Part shown: positions 25,718 through 34,366 of the stretch, piece by piece
How positions within the stretch are numbered: position 1 is the first letter of the stretch
Layout of the letters: every line of letters starts with the position of its first letter
DNA from: CALBPI01 sp039821645
GTDB lineage: Bacteria > Pseudomonadota > Gammaproteobacteria > Steroidobacterales > Woeseiaceae
Direction of reading: 5' to 3'
Length of the DNA: 64,000 nt
Assembly: GCA_039821645.1 (NCBI GenBank)
Contig: JBCBNU010000004.1
Span: 50,057-114,056 of the forward strand
Notes under the pieces: generated by a model
What the model saw: the letters and a program-made list of their open reading frames with translations, nothing else
Told to the model about the DNA's origin: nothing
Databases searched by the model: none
Translations under genes and position numbers: made by a program

Positions 25718-25743
25718 ATCTCCGACACTTTTAATTACCAGAA
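25718..25743 (+). repeat. 26-bp direct repeat, copy 2
   Basis: It begins ATCTCCGACACTTTTAATTA and is the second copy of 25653-25678. It lies just inside the Tn7-like end repeats and may be an internal binding site of the same decayed element or belong to a different one. Confidence 0.65.
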
Positions 25744-25767
25744 GCCAACCACGATGTTGGTCGGACT

Positions 25768-25840
25768 CTATTTACAGTCTTTCTTGCGCTATCTACGATC
25801 TATTTGTCCTATTTACAAACTTTTTTTGTACCTTCACACA
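25768..25840 (-). mobile_element. Putative Tn7-like transposon end (glmS-proximal) with three tandem repeats
   Basis: Three tandem units start at 25768, 25789 and 25809 on the plus strand: CTATTTACAGTCTTTCTTG, CTATCTACGATCTATTTG and CTATTTACAAACTTTTTTTG. Their 20-21 bp spacing is two helical turns. Read from glmS, the segment begins TGTGTGAAGG at 25840, 20 bases after the glmS stop codon, then runs through GACAAATAGATCGTAGATAG-type units. This matches known features of the Tn7 right end: a TGTG terminus about 25 bp past glmS and overlapping ~22-bp TnsB sites resembling GACAAAATAGATCTAAACT. No tns genes and no convincing second end are visible, so it is read as a remnant. Confidence 0.55.
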
Positions 25841-25860
25841 ACCGAGTCACCTAGCAGGCG

Positions 25861-27693
25861 CTACTCAACCGTCACGCTCTTCGCGAGATTGCGAGGCTGA
25901 TCAACATCGGTGCCTTTGAGTACGGCAACATGATAAGACAGCAATTGCAGAGGTACCGTGTAGACGATCGGCGCGATCAACCGATCAGCATGTGGCATCG
26001 GGATCACCTTAATGCCTTCTTCATTCTCTAAACCAGTCTCCCGGTCAGCGAACACGTAAAGCTTGCCGCCGCGCGCGCGCACCACTTGCATATTGGATTT
26101 GAGCTTGTCGAGTAGTTCGTTGTTGGGTGCCACTACGACGACCGGCATGTCTTCATCGATCAATGCCAGTGGACCGTGCTTGAGTTCGCCCGCTGCGTAC
26201 GCCTCCGCGTGGATGTACGAAATCTCTTTCAGCTTAAGTGCACCTTCCATCGCGATCGGCCACATCGGACCGCGCCCGAGGAACAGCGTGTGGTGTTTCT
26301 CAGAAAAGTCTTCCGCGAGTTCATCCAGCGCTCCGTTCATCTGCAGCGCCTCTTCAACGGCTGCGGCCGAGTGATACACATGGGGCACCAGTTCCGCCTC
26401 ACGCGCTTCGCTCAATCCGCGATGACGCGCAAGCATGAGTGTCACGAGCAGCATAGACAAAAGCTGGGTTGTAAACGCCTTGGTGCTGGCGACGCCAATC
26501 TCCGGACCAGCTTGCGTCATCATCACCAGATCAGACTCGCGCACCATCGAGCTGTGTGCGCTGTTACAGATCGTTAACGAACCAAGGTAACCAGATTCCT
26601 TGGCAAGACGAAGTGCCTCCAGGGTGTCGGCAGTCTCACCCGACTGCGACAAGGTCACGAACAGCGTGTTTTTCGGCACAACGACCTTGCGATAGCGATA
26701 CTCGCTCGCAATTTCGACCTGGCAGGGAATCCCGGCGAGAGACTCAAACCAGTACTTACCGACACAACCGGCGTGATAACTCGTGCCGCAAGCCACGATG
26801 TGAATGTTTTCAACTCTCGGCAACAGTTCGGTTGCTCGCGGCCCAAGTGAGTCGGGCAGCACTCGGTTGTTGCTGACACGTCCGTATAGCGTATCGGCGA
26901 GTGCGGCAGGCTGCTCAAAGATTTCCTTGAGCATGAAGTGCCGATACGGACCTTTGTCGGCAGCATCCTGTTGCGCCGGTGTTTCGTGAATCTCGCGCTC
27001 AACAGCATTTGCGTTCAGATCAAAGAGGTTGATCGAATCGCGTGTGATCTCCGCAAGATCGCCTTGCTCGAGATAGATGAATCGTTGTGTCACCGGGAGC
27101 AACGCCTGTATCCCGCTCGCGACAAAATTTTCGCCGATGCCAAGGCCGATCACGAGCGGGCTTGCCACTCGGCTCACAACGATGCGATCGGGATCTTCGT
27201 TGTCACACACGAGCAGGGCATACGCACCCTCGAATCGCTGCGTCGCATGACGCACAGCATCAACCAGATCCATTCCGGACTTCAGATAGTCATGTACGAG
27301 GTGCGCTGCCACTTCCGTATCCGTCTCGGATGCGAATTCGTAACCTTTGGCGAGCAGTTCATCTTTGATCGGTTGGAAGTTCTCGATGACGCCATTGTGG
27401 ATCACCGCGACTCGGTTTCCTGAGAGATGCGGATGTGCGTTGGTTTCGGTGACACCGCCATGTGTTGCCCATCGCGTGTGCGCAAGACCAATTCGGCCGC
27501 CCATAGGGTTTGCGTCCAACTTTTCCTGTAGGCCGGCCACTTTGCCAACCGCGCGACGCAGTTCGATGCTCGCGTCATCTTGCAAAACAGCGACACCAGC
27601 AGAATCGTATCCGCGGTATTCGAGACGGCGTAATCCTTCAACGAGAATCGGTACTACATTGCGCTCAGCGATCGCCCCAACGATGCCACACAT
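25861..27693 (-). CDS. glmS: Glutamine-fructose-6-phosphate aminotransferase (isomerizing)
   Basis: Makes glucosamine 6-phosphate from fructose 6-phosphate and glutamine, the entry to peptidoglycan and LPS amino sugars. The 610-residue protein has the N-terminal class II glutaminase domain (MCGIVGAIAERN with the catalytic Cys2), and two SIS sugar-isomerase domains (VACGTSYHAG, TLSQSGETADTLEAL, STKAFTTQL). The C-terminus is LAKSVTVE, the conserved end recognised by TnsD of Tn7. It lies 11 bp downstream of glmU in a two-gene operon. Mobile DNA lies directly beyond its stop codon. Confidence 0.98.
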   Translation of the reverse strand: MCGIVGAIAERNVVPILVEGLRRLEYRGYDSAGVAVLQDDASIELRRAVGKVAGLQEKLDANPMGGRIGLAHTRWATHGGVTETNAHPHLSGNRVAVIHNGVIENFQPIKDELLAKGYEFASETDTEVAAHLVHDYLKSGMDLVDAVRHATQRFEGAYALLVCDNEDPDRIVVSRVASPLVIGLGIGENFVASGIQALLPVTQRFIYLEQGDLAEITRDSINLFDLNANAVEREIHETPAQQDAADKGPYRHFMLKEIFEQPAALADTLYGRVSNNRVLPDSLGPRATELLPRVENIHIVACGTSYHAGCVGKYWFESLAGIPCQVEIASEYRYRKVVVPKNTLFVTLSQSGETADTLEALRLAKESGYLGSLTICNSAHSSMVRESDLVMMTQAGPEIGVASTKAFTTQLLSMLLVTLMLARHRGLSEAREAELVPHVYHSAAAVEEALQMNGALDELAEDFSEKHHTLFLGRGPMWPIAMEGALKLKEISYIHAEAYAAGELKHGPLALIDEDMPVVVVAPNNELLDKLKSNMQVVRARGGKLYVFADRETGLENEEGIKVIPMPHADRLIAPIVYTVPLQLLSYHVAVLKGTDVDQPRNLAKSVTVE

Positions 27694-27704
27694 GGGCAGT
27701 CTCC

Positions 27705-29084
27705 TTACTTGTTTTTCTCGGGCCGTTGCCAGCCATCAATGGTTCTTTGTCGTGCGCGCTCGATCGTCAGTTGACCATCAGGTGCATCTTTCGAAAGTGT
27801 CGTGCCAGCACCGATGGTCGCACCTTTGCCCACCGATATTGGGGCGACCAACTCAACACCCGATCCGATAAAAGCATCATCGCCAATGGTGGTCAGGTGT
27901 TTGTTAGCGCCATCGTAATTGCAGGTGATGGTTCCAGCGCCGACATTCACGTTCTTGCCGATTTGTGCATCGCCGATGTAGGTGAGGTGATTGACCTTGC
28001 TGCCTTCGCCGATAGTGCTCTTCTTCACTTCCACGAAGTTGCCGACTTTTGCGCCGCGCTCGAGTACGGCGCCCGGTCGAAGTCGCGCGTACGGACCGAT
28101 GTTGCAAGACTCGCCAACCCGCGATGATTCGATCAGGCTGTTCGCGAGCACCTGGGTACCTGCCTCGATTACGCTTTGTTGCACGATGCAGTTTGGCCCG
28201 ATCTGAACGCGGTCGCCGAGCACAACATCGCCGATAAACACTGCGTTGATATCGATGAAAACGTCACGTCCTACCGTGACCGTACCGCGAATATCGACTC
28301 GCGCCGGATCTGCAAGTCGCGCGCCTGCCTGCATCAATGCAATGGCCGCACGGTTCTGAAAGGCACACTCCGCCTCGGCCAGCTGTACCCGGTCGTTGAT
28401 GCCCATCGTTTCTTCGGGGTCATCGCAGACAACAGCGTGGACGTTAATGCCGTCATCGACCGCGAGACCGACGATATCGGTCAGGTAATACTCGCCCTGT
28501 GCATTCTTGGGCTCCAATGCAGTTAGCCAACGTCGCAGTGGTGCGGCCGGAACGGCAAACACACCGGAGTTGATCTCTTCGACCAAAAGCTCATCGTCGT
28601 TTGCATCTTTTTGCTCGACGATCCGATCGACGGTGCCCGCCGCGTTGCGAATAATGCGGCCGTACCCCGTGGGGTCGTCCATTTCCACCGTCAGGACACC
28701 CACCGCATCAGTGGGTGTTTCCTGCAGCAGCCTCTGGAGCGTGCTAGCAGTAAGTAGTGGGACATCGCCACACAACACAAGCACCCGATCACCATCCTCA
28801 ATTTGCGGCATTGCTTGCTGAACGGCGTGCCCGGTGCCGAGCTGCTCAGCCTGTAATGCCCACTTGAGGTTGGGGCTGTCAAACGCCGCCTGCACCTGGT
28901 CGCCACCGAAGCCATAGACCACCACGACGTCATCGGCATGGATGTCGTCGGTGAGATCAAGAACATGTGCGAGCAGGGGCTTGCCGGCGAGCGGTTGGAG
29001 CACCTTCGGGATGTCCGAGCGCATACGCGTGCCCTTGCCGGCAGCGAGGATTACGACGCTCAGTGAGGTTTGAGATTCAGACAT
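27705..29084 (-). CDS. glmU: Bifunctional UDP-GlcNAc pyrophosphorylase / GlcN-1-P acetyltransferase
   Basis: Catalyses the last two steps to UDP-N-acetylglucosamine. The 459-residue reading starts at ATG 29084, giving SLSVVILAAGKGTRMRSDIPKVL, the pyrophosphorylase signature, close to the N-terminus. An upstream ATG at 29156 would overlap the divergent lipoprotein gene and add 24 unconserved residues. The left-handed beta-helix acetyltransferase domain begins near residue 250 with hexapeptide repeats (VTVGRDVFIDINAVFIGDV, then VGNFVEVKKSTIGEGSKVNH and NVGAGTITCNYDG). It is cotranscribed with glmS. Confidence 0.97.
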   Translation of the reverse strand: MSESQTSLSVVILAAGKGTRMRSDIPKVLQPLAGKPLLAHVLDLTDDIHADDVVVVYGFGGDQVQAAFDSPNLKWALQAEQLGTGHAVQQAMPQIEDGDRVLVLCGDVPLLTASTLQRLLQETPTDAVGVLTVEMDDPTGYGRIIRNAAGTVDRIVEQKDANDDELLVEEINSGVFAVPAAPLRRWLTALEPKNAQGEYYLTDIVGLAVDDGINVHAVVCDDPEETMGINDRVQLAEAECAFQNRAAIALMQAGARLADPARVDIRGTVTVGRDVFIDINAVFIGDVVLGDRVQIGPNCIVQQSVIEAGTQVLANSLIESSRVGESCNIGPYARLRPGAVLERGAKVGNFVEVKKSTIGEGSKVNHLTYIGDAQIGKNVNVGAGTITCNYDGANKHLTTIGDDAFIGSGVELVAPISVGKGATIGAGTTLSKDAPDGQLTIERARQRTIDGWQRPEKNK

Positions 29085-29146
29085 GCGCGAATGATACCTT
29101 AGGGACTCCCGGTTTCGTGTGATGCTGCGCACGAAGGAATATACGA

Positions 29147-29692
29147 ATGCCGTCATCGATCACGATCCGAATGCTCTTGGTCCTGGTGACTCTGGTCGCC
29201 GCCTGCGACGGCAGGGTCTATGTTCGTGATGGCGTGACCGACGGTAATCGGTTTTCACTGCCGACGACGCTGACGGAGAACCCGGACCCAGTCACTCAGG
29301 CCTGGGCGGCCTATAGCCTCGCTCGGAGCGTGTGCCAGCTGGAAATGGGCGGCGAGAACCCGGCGAGGAACTCGAGTCTCGACTGCGAGGTCAGTGCACG
29401 ACAAGCGCTGGCCGAGCGCTGGAATGAGCTGCGTGCGGACCGTGCGCTGGCAGGAATGGAGATTCTGGCGACGCGCGAGTCAATGTATTTGGATACGCTC
29501 GCCAAGATGCACGCGGCGGACGTTCTGGAGGGGTATAGCTGGAGATATCTCCGTAAACGTCATTGGGCAGATGCTTCCCCTGAAGCGCAGTCCGCATTCG
29601 AGCAATGGCGCGAATTGCATTTGGAGACGAGGCACAAACCGCGAACCCGGATCGTCGGCTCATGGGGCTTCGCATCGACCCCCGACCAGTAG
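29147..29692 (+). CDS. Hypothetical lipoprotein
   Basis: A 181-residue protein with a lipoprotein signal peptide (MPSSITIRMLLVLVTLVAAC, lipobox LVAAC), so Cys20 should be lipidated after cleavage. The mature part is mostly helical and rich in Ala, Arg and Trp (WAAYSLARSVCQLEMGGENP, DTLAKMHAADVLEGYSW). I do not recognise a family. It is the only plus-strand gene in this stretch, divergent from glmU with a 62-bp gap and converging on the GNAT pseudogene. Confidence 0.7.
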   Translation: MPSSITIRMLLVLVTLVAACDGRVYVRDGVTDGNRFSLPTTLTENPDPVTQAWAAYSLARSVCQLEMGGENPARNSSLDCEVSARQALAERWNELRADRALAGMEILATRESMYLDTLAKMHAADVLEGYSWRYLRKRHWADASPEAQSAFEQWRELHLETRHKPRTRIVGSWGFASTPDQ

Positions 29693-29693
29693 G

Positions 29694-30040
29694 TTACGTC
29701 TCTAACGACAGCGCTATCACGACGTCGGTCTGTCGATCTGATCCGAGCATGAATTCGCAGGTGCCCAGGGTTTTGAAGCCGCGCTTTTCGTAGAAGCGAA
29801 TCGCGCGAGGATTGTGCTCCCAGACCGTGACCGTGAGCTAGATCGTCGTTGGGTATCAGAGTGCGCCAACAGGCGCTCAATCTCCGCGACACTGAAGGCT
29901 GCAATCAGATACTCAGCGAGATCGTCTGGGTCGTTATCGGGCCCAAACGTGTCGGTGAAAATTTGTTCCGCAAAGGGCGCAAGTCGTCTCGCATCATCGA
30001 CTGAGGCGAGCCTGAAACGGACGAGCGGTTTATCGACGAC
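29694..30040 (-). pseudogene. GNAT N-acetyltransferase pseudogene with internal deletion
   Basis: Two pieces of one GNAT gene are visible on the minus strand. From about 30040 to 29852 the frame reads VRFRLASVDDARRLAPFAEQ, then DTFGPDND, the normal N-terminus. From 29837 to 29694 it reads TVWEHNPRAIRFYEKRGFKT and ends EFMLGSDRQTDVVIALSLET, the normal C-terminus. The middle, about 80 residues with the acetyl-CoA-binding R/Q-x-x-G-x-G/A loop, is missing. The two parts are in different frames with a TAG directly at the join (about 29838). The 5' end overlaps the end of atpC. It is a non-functional remnant. Confidence 0.8.
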
Positions 30041-30446
30041 CTTTCAGTCTCTGTGCCGCACGATAGCGGGCGGAAGCTTCGGCGAGTTCTTGCTGAGCGC
30101 GTTGCAGGTCCGTGGCTTCAGAGGCGTTCTTCAATGCCTCTTCTGCCGCCTGCTGCGCTTCAAGCGCAGCGGCTTCATCGAGTTCGTCATCACGCAGCGC
30201 CGTATCGGCAAGCACCGTCACCAGGTTCGGCTGAACTTCGATCATGCCGCCCGTGATGTAGAAGAAGCGCTCTGCACCTTCCACTTCGGTCACGCGGACT
30301 TCGCCGGGACGAAGGCCGGTCAACAGCGGGGCGTGACGCGGTGCAATACCGATCTCGCCCATCTTCGCCGGCGCGAAAACCATCGAGGCCTCGCCCTTGT
30401 AGATCTCGCCTTCGGCAGAAACGATGTCGACGTGCAGTGTGCCCAT
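30030..30446 (-). CDS. atpC: ATP synthase F1 subunit epsilon
   Basis: The 138-residue epsilon subunit connects the gamma rotor to the c-ring and inhibits ATP hydrolysis. The N-terminal beta-sandwich is typical (TLHVDIVSAEGEIYKGEASM, then APRHAPLLTGLRPGEVRV and ITGGMIEVQPN), with the two C-terminal helices (EEALKNASEAT, then AQQELAEASARYRAAQRLKG). It is the last gene of the atp operon, 3 bp after atpD. Confidence 0.97.
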   Translation of the reverse strand: MGTLHVDIVSAEGEIYKGEASMVFAPAKMGEIGIAPRHAPLLTGLRPGEVRVTEVEGAERFFYITGGMIEVQPNLVTVLADTALRDDELDEAAALEAQQAAEEALKNASEATDLQRAQQELAEASARYRAAQRLKGRR

Positions 30447-30449
30447 TGC

Positions 30450-31832
30450 TTAGGCCTGCATACCTTTGGCTTTCTCGACCGCTTCTTCGATCGAACCCAC
30501 CATGTAGAACGCCTGTTCCGGCAGGTGATCGTAATCACCGTTAACGATGCCCTGGAAGCCACGAATCGTGTCTTTCAGCGATACGTATTTACCTTCGGCG
30601 CCTGTGAACTGCGCAGCAACGAAGAACGGTTGCGACAGGAAGCGCTGAATCTTACGTGCACGGGTAACGGTCTGTTTCTGCTCTTCCGAAAGCTCGTCCA
30701 TACCAAGAATTGCGATGATGTCCTGCAGTTCTTTGTAGGTTTGCAAAATCGCCTGCACGTTACGCGCGCAGTCGTAGTGCTCCTGACCAATCACAAGCGG
30801 ATCGAGCAAACGAGACGTTGAGTCGAGCGGATCTACCGCGGGGTAGATGCCCAGCTCGGAGATCGCACGCGACAGTACGAGCGTTGCGTCCAAGTGAGCG
30901 AAGGTGGTCGCCGGCGACGGATCGGTCAAGTCATCCGCAGGTACGTAAACGGCCTGGAACGACGTAATGGAACCGGTCTTCGTTGAGGTAATGCGTTCCT
31001 GAAGCACACCCATCTCTTCGGCCAGTGTCGGCTGGTAACCTACCGCCGACGGCATACGACCGAGCAGCGCTGATACTTCGGTTCCGGCGAGTGTGTAACG
31101 GTAGATGTTATCGATGAACATCAGAACGTCACGGCCTTCGTCGCGGAAGTATTCAGCCATCGTCAGACCGGTCAGCGCGACACGCAGACGGTTGCCCGGA
31201 GGCTCATTCATCTGACCGTAAACCAGCGCTACCTTGTCGAGGACGCCAGCTTCTTCCATCTCGTAGTAGAAGTCGTTGCCTTCACGGGTACGCTCACCCA
31301 CACCCGCGAACACCGACAAACCGTCGTGCGCCTTCGCGATGTTATTGATCAGCTCCATCAGCGTCACGGTCTTACCAACACCCGCACCACCGAAGAGGCC
31401 GACCTTACCGCCTTTCGCGATCGGCATGATCAGGTCGATAACCTTTACGCCCGTTTCGAGCAGTTCGGTGGAAGCCGCCTGTTCTTCATAAGAAGGGGCC
31501 GGACGGTGAATCGGCAGGGTTTGTTCGCACTCGATCGGGCCAGCTTTGTCTTCTGGCTCACCAAGCACGTTCATGACACGACCCAAAGTGCCCGGACCTA
31601 CCGGCACGTTGATCGGAGCACCGGTGTTGGTCACGTTCATGCCGCGCTTCAGGCCTTCACTGGCACCCATCGCAATCGCGCGAACTACGCCATCACCCAG
31701 CTGCTGCTGTACTTCCAGCGTCAGGCTGCCGTCTTCCAGCACAAGAGCGTCATACACTTTCGGAATCGCGTCGCGCGGAAACTCCACGTCTACAACGGCG
31801 CCGATGATCTGCGCGGTCTTACCAGTGCTCAT
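30450..31832 (-). CDS. atpD: ATP synthase F1 subunit beta (catalytic)
   Basis: The 460-residue catalytic subunit. Walker A is GGAGVGKTV, the catalytic Glu lies in GVGERTREGND, and Walker B is VLMFIDNIYRYT. The DPLDSTSR and DELSEEQK regions near the C-terminus are conserved. Three copies alternate with alpha in F1 and make ATP. It is followed by atpC at 3 bp and preceded by atpG at 85 bp. Confidence 0.99.
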   Translation of the reverse strand: MSTGKTAQIIGAVVDVEFPRDAIPKVYDALVLEDGSLTLEVQQQLGDGVVRAIAMGASEGLKRGMNVTNTGAPINVPVGPGTLGRVMNVLGEPEDKAGPIECEQTLPIHRPAPSYEEQAASTELLETGVKVIDLIMPIAKGGKVGLFGGAGVGKTVTLMELINNIAKAHDGLSVFAGVGERTREGNDFYYEMEEAGVLDKVALVYGQMNEPPGNRLRVALTGLTMAEYFRDEGRDVLMFIDNIYRYTLAGTEVSALLGRMPSAVGYQPTLAEEMGVLQERITSTKTGSITSFQAVYVPADDLTDPSPATTFAHLDATLVLSRAISELGIYPAVDPLDSTSRLLDPLVIGQEHYDCARNVQAILQTYKELQDIIAILGMDELSEEQKQTVTRARKIQRFLSQPFFVAAQFTGAEGKYVSLKDTIRGFQGIVNGDYDHLPEQAFYMVGSIEEAVEKAKGMQA

Positions 31833-31917
31833 TCGTTTATCCTCGATCCAAGTGACGACGATGCCGCCGTCAATATTTATTCAATGTCTGTCGTTTGTTC
31901 GTCGGCCGCGTTTACTG

Positions 31918-32787
31918 CTAGCCGCTGACGGCTGCCGCACCACCGACAATCTCACTGATCTCTTGCGTGATCGCGGCCTGACGCGCTTTGTTGTACTGCA
32001 ACTGCAGCGAATCGATCAGGTCACCCGCGTTGTCGGTCGCGCTCTTCATCGCAACCATCTTGGCCGCCATCTCGCACGCGTAGTTCTCAACGACACCGCG
32101 ATAAATCTGCGACTCGATGTAACGCATCAGGACCTCGTCCAGGAGCTCAACAGGGTCGGGCTCGTAGATGTAGTCCCAGTATTGCTGCAACTCGTCTTCG
32201 TTATCGAGCTCAGCGATCGGCAACAGCGTTTCTGTCGTCGGCTTCTGACTGATCGCGCTGGCGAACACGTTGTGGGCGAGAAAGAGGCGATCGATCTTGC
32301 CGTCGGTGTAGCCGTCCAGCATGACCTTGATCAAGCCCAACAGATCATTCATCTGCGGGTTATCGCCGAGCTGCGTGGCCGTGGCCAAGACGTTGCCGCC
32401 GAGACGGTTGAATAGCTGGACCGCCTTGGAACCCACCAGCGCGAGATCGACCGCAACGCCTTTACTTTCCCACTCGGTCAGCTCGTTGATGAGTTTCTTG
32501 AACAGGTTGACGTTCAGACCGCCGCAAAGGCCACGATCAGAAGATACGACGATATAGCCAACACGCTTCACCTCGCGGCTCTCGAGCCATGGGTGACGGT
32601 ACTCTGGATTCGCATCGGACAAGTGTGCCACCACGCGGCGGATGCGCTCAGCGTACGGGCGAGATGCTTCCATCTGCGCCTGCGCCTTACGGATCTTGCT
32701 CGCGGCGACCATTTCCATCGCACGGGTGATCTTCTGCGTGCTCTTCACGCTTTTGATCTTTGTGCGTATTTCCTTTTCGCTGGCCAT
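31918..32787 (-). CDS. atpG: ATP synthase F1 subunit gamma
   Basis: The 289-residue rotor shaft subunit. The N-terminal coiled-coil helix is KEIRTKIKSVKSTQKITRAM, the Rossmann-like centre includes VSSDRGLCGGLNVN, and the C-terminal helix includes MKSATDNAGDLIDSLQLQYN. It turns inside the alpha3beta3 ring. The gap to atpA upstream is 19 bp. Confidence 0.98.
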   Translation of the reverse strand: MASEKEIRTKIKSVKSTQKITRAMEMVAASKIRKAQAQMEASRPYAERIRRVVAHLSDANPEYRHPWLESREVKRVGYIVVSSDRGLCGGLNVNLFKKLINELTEWESKGVAVDLALVGSKAVQLFNRLGGNVLATATQLGDNPQMNDLLGLIKVMLDGYTDGKIDRLFLAHNVFASAISQKPTTETLLPIAELDNEDELQQYWDYIYEPDPVELLDEVLMRYIESQIYRGVVENYACEMAAKMVAMKSATDNAGDLIDSLQLQYNKARQAAITQEISEIVGGAAAVSG

Positions 32788-32806
32788 GGCTCAGTCCGTT
32801 AGTGGT

Positions 32807-34348
32807 CTAGTAGACGCCCGTTGATTGGAACGCGTCGAGTGCCGCGGTCATGCCGGCTTTGATGTCGTCATCGAAGGCGCCCGTGTCGTTGATCTTGGCG
32901 ATCAGCTCAGCGTGCGAGTTGTTGGCGAAGTCGTGCATCGCGGCTTCGTAGTCGACCACTTTCTCGACCGGTACGTCGTCGAGGTAGCCTTCGTTCGCAG
33001 CGAACAATGACAGCGCCATTTCACCCACCGACAGTGGCGAGTACTGCTTCTGTTTCATCAATTCGGTGACGCGCTGACCACGTTCCAGCTGTTTCCGTGT
33101 CGCTTCATCAAGGTCGGAAGCAAACTGGGCGAATGCCGCTAGTTCTCGATACTGCGCTAGCGCCAGACGAACACCGCCGCCAAGCTTCTTGATGATCTTC
33201 GTCTGCGCCGAACCACCCACACGAGATACCGAAAGACCCGCGTTGATCGCGGGGCGAATACCTGCGTTAAACAGATCGGTCTCCAGGAAGATCTGACCAT
33301 CGGTAATGGAGATCACGTTGGTCGGTACAAACGCCGATACGTCACCCGCCTGGGTTTCGATGATCGGCAACGCCGTCAGTGAACCCGTCTTGCCGGTGAC
33401 TTCGCCGTTGGTTTGCTCTTCCACAAACTTCGCGTTGACGCGAGCTGCACGCTCAAGCAGACGAGAATGGAGGTAGAAAACGTCACCGGGGTACGCTTCA
33501 CGGCCCGGCGGACGACGCAGCAACAGAGAGACCTGACGATAGGCCATCGCCTGCTTGGTCAAGTCATCAAAAATAATCAGAGCGTCTTCACCCCGATCGC
33601 GGAAGTACTCGCCCATCGCTGTGCCAGCGTAGGGTGCGATGTACTGCATCGCCGGTGACTGTGCGGCAGAAGCGTTAACGACGATGGTGTGATCCATCGC
33701 GCCTTCTTCTTCCAGCTTGCGCACGACCGCTGCAACGGAGCTGTCTTTCTGCCCGACTGCAACGTAGATGCATTTAATTCCGGTGCCTTTCTGGTTGATG
33801 ATCGCATCGATCGCCACAGCGGTCTTACCAGTCTGGCGGTCACCGATGATCAACTCGCGCTGGCCACGACCAATCGGCACCATCGCATCAATCGCTTTCA
33901 GACCGGTCTGTACCGGCTGGTCGACTGACTGACGGTCGATAACGCCCGGTGCAACCTTCTCGATCGGCGATGAGGTAGACGTCGTGATCGGCGCTTTGCC
34001 GTCGATCGCCTCACCCAGCGAGTTCACAACGCGGCCGAGCAACTCCGGACCTACTGGCACTTCGAGAATACGACCTGTGGTCTTGACCGTGTCGCCTTCG
34101 GAGATGTGCTTGTAGTCACCGAGAACAACCGCACCCACCGAGTCCTGCTCGAGGTTCAGTGCGAGTCCGAAGGTGTTGCCCGGAAATTCGAGCATCTCAC
34201 CGTACTTGGCATCAGCCAGCCCATGGATACGAGTGATGCCGTCTGATACGGCGATAACGGTACCGACGTCTCGTGCCTCGGCGGCTGCATCGAAGTTCTC
34301 AATTCGTGCTTTGATCAGTTCGCTGATCTCGGACGCTTTAAGTGACAT
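32807..34348 (-). CDS. atpA: ATP synthase F1 subunit alpha
   Basis: The 513-residue regulatory nucleotide-binding subunit, exactly the length of the E. coli protein. The start is LKASEISELIKARIENFD. Walker A is GDRQTGKTA, Walker B is ALIIFDDLTKQA, and the arginine-finger region SVSRVGGSAQ is intact. It lies between atpH (18 bp upstream) and atpG. Confidence 0.99.
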   Translation of the reverse strand: MSLKASEISELIKARIENFDAAAEARDVGTVIAVSDGITRIHGLADAKYGEMLEFPGNTFGLALNLEQDSVGAVVLGDYKHISEGDTVKTTGRILEVPVGPELLGRVVNSLGEAIDGKAPITTSTSSPIEKVAPGVIDRQSVDQPVQTGLKAIDAMVPIGRGQRELIIGDRQTGKTAVAIDAIINQKGTGIKCIYVAVGQKDSSVAAVVRKLEEEGAMDHTIVVNASAAQSPAMQYIAPYAGTAMGEYFRDRGEDALIIFDDLTKQAMAYRQVSLLLRRPPGREAYPGDVFYLHSRLLERAARVNAKFVEEQTNGEVTGKTGSLTALPIIETQAGDVSAFVPTNVISITDGQIFLETDLFNAGIRPAINAGLSVSRVGGSAQTKIIKKLGGGVRLALAQYRELAAFAQFASDLDEATRKQLERGQRVTELMKQKQYSPLSVGEMALSLFAANEGYLDDVPVEKVVDYEAAMHDFANNSHAELIAKINDTGAFDDDIKAGMTAALDAFQSTGVY

Positions 34349-34366
34349 GGTCTGTATTCCTTAATC

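Noticed and set aside
25236..25849. A repeated 9-mer ACCGAGTCA at 25236 and 25841 as a target duplication
   Set aside because: Only the right copy borders a TGT/ACA terminus; the left copy is not next to any transposon-like end, so it may be chance.
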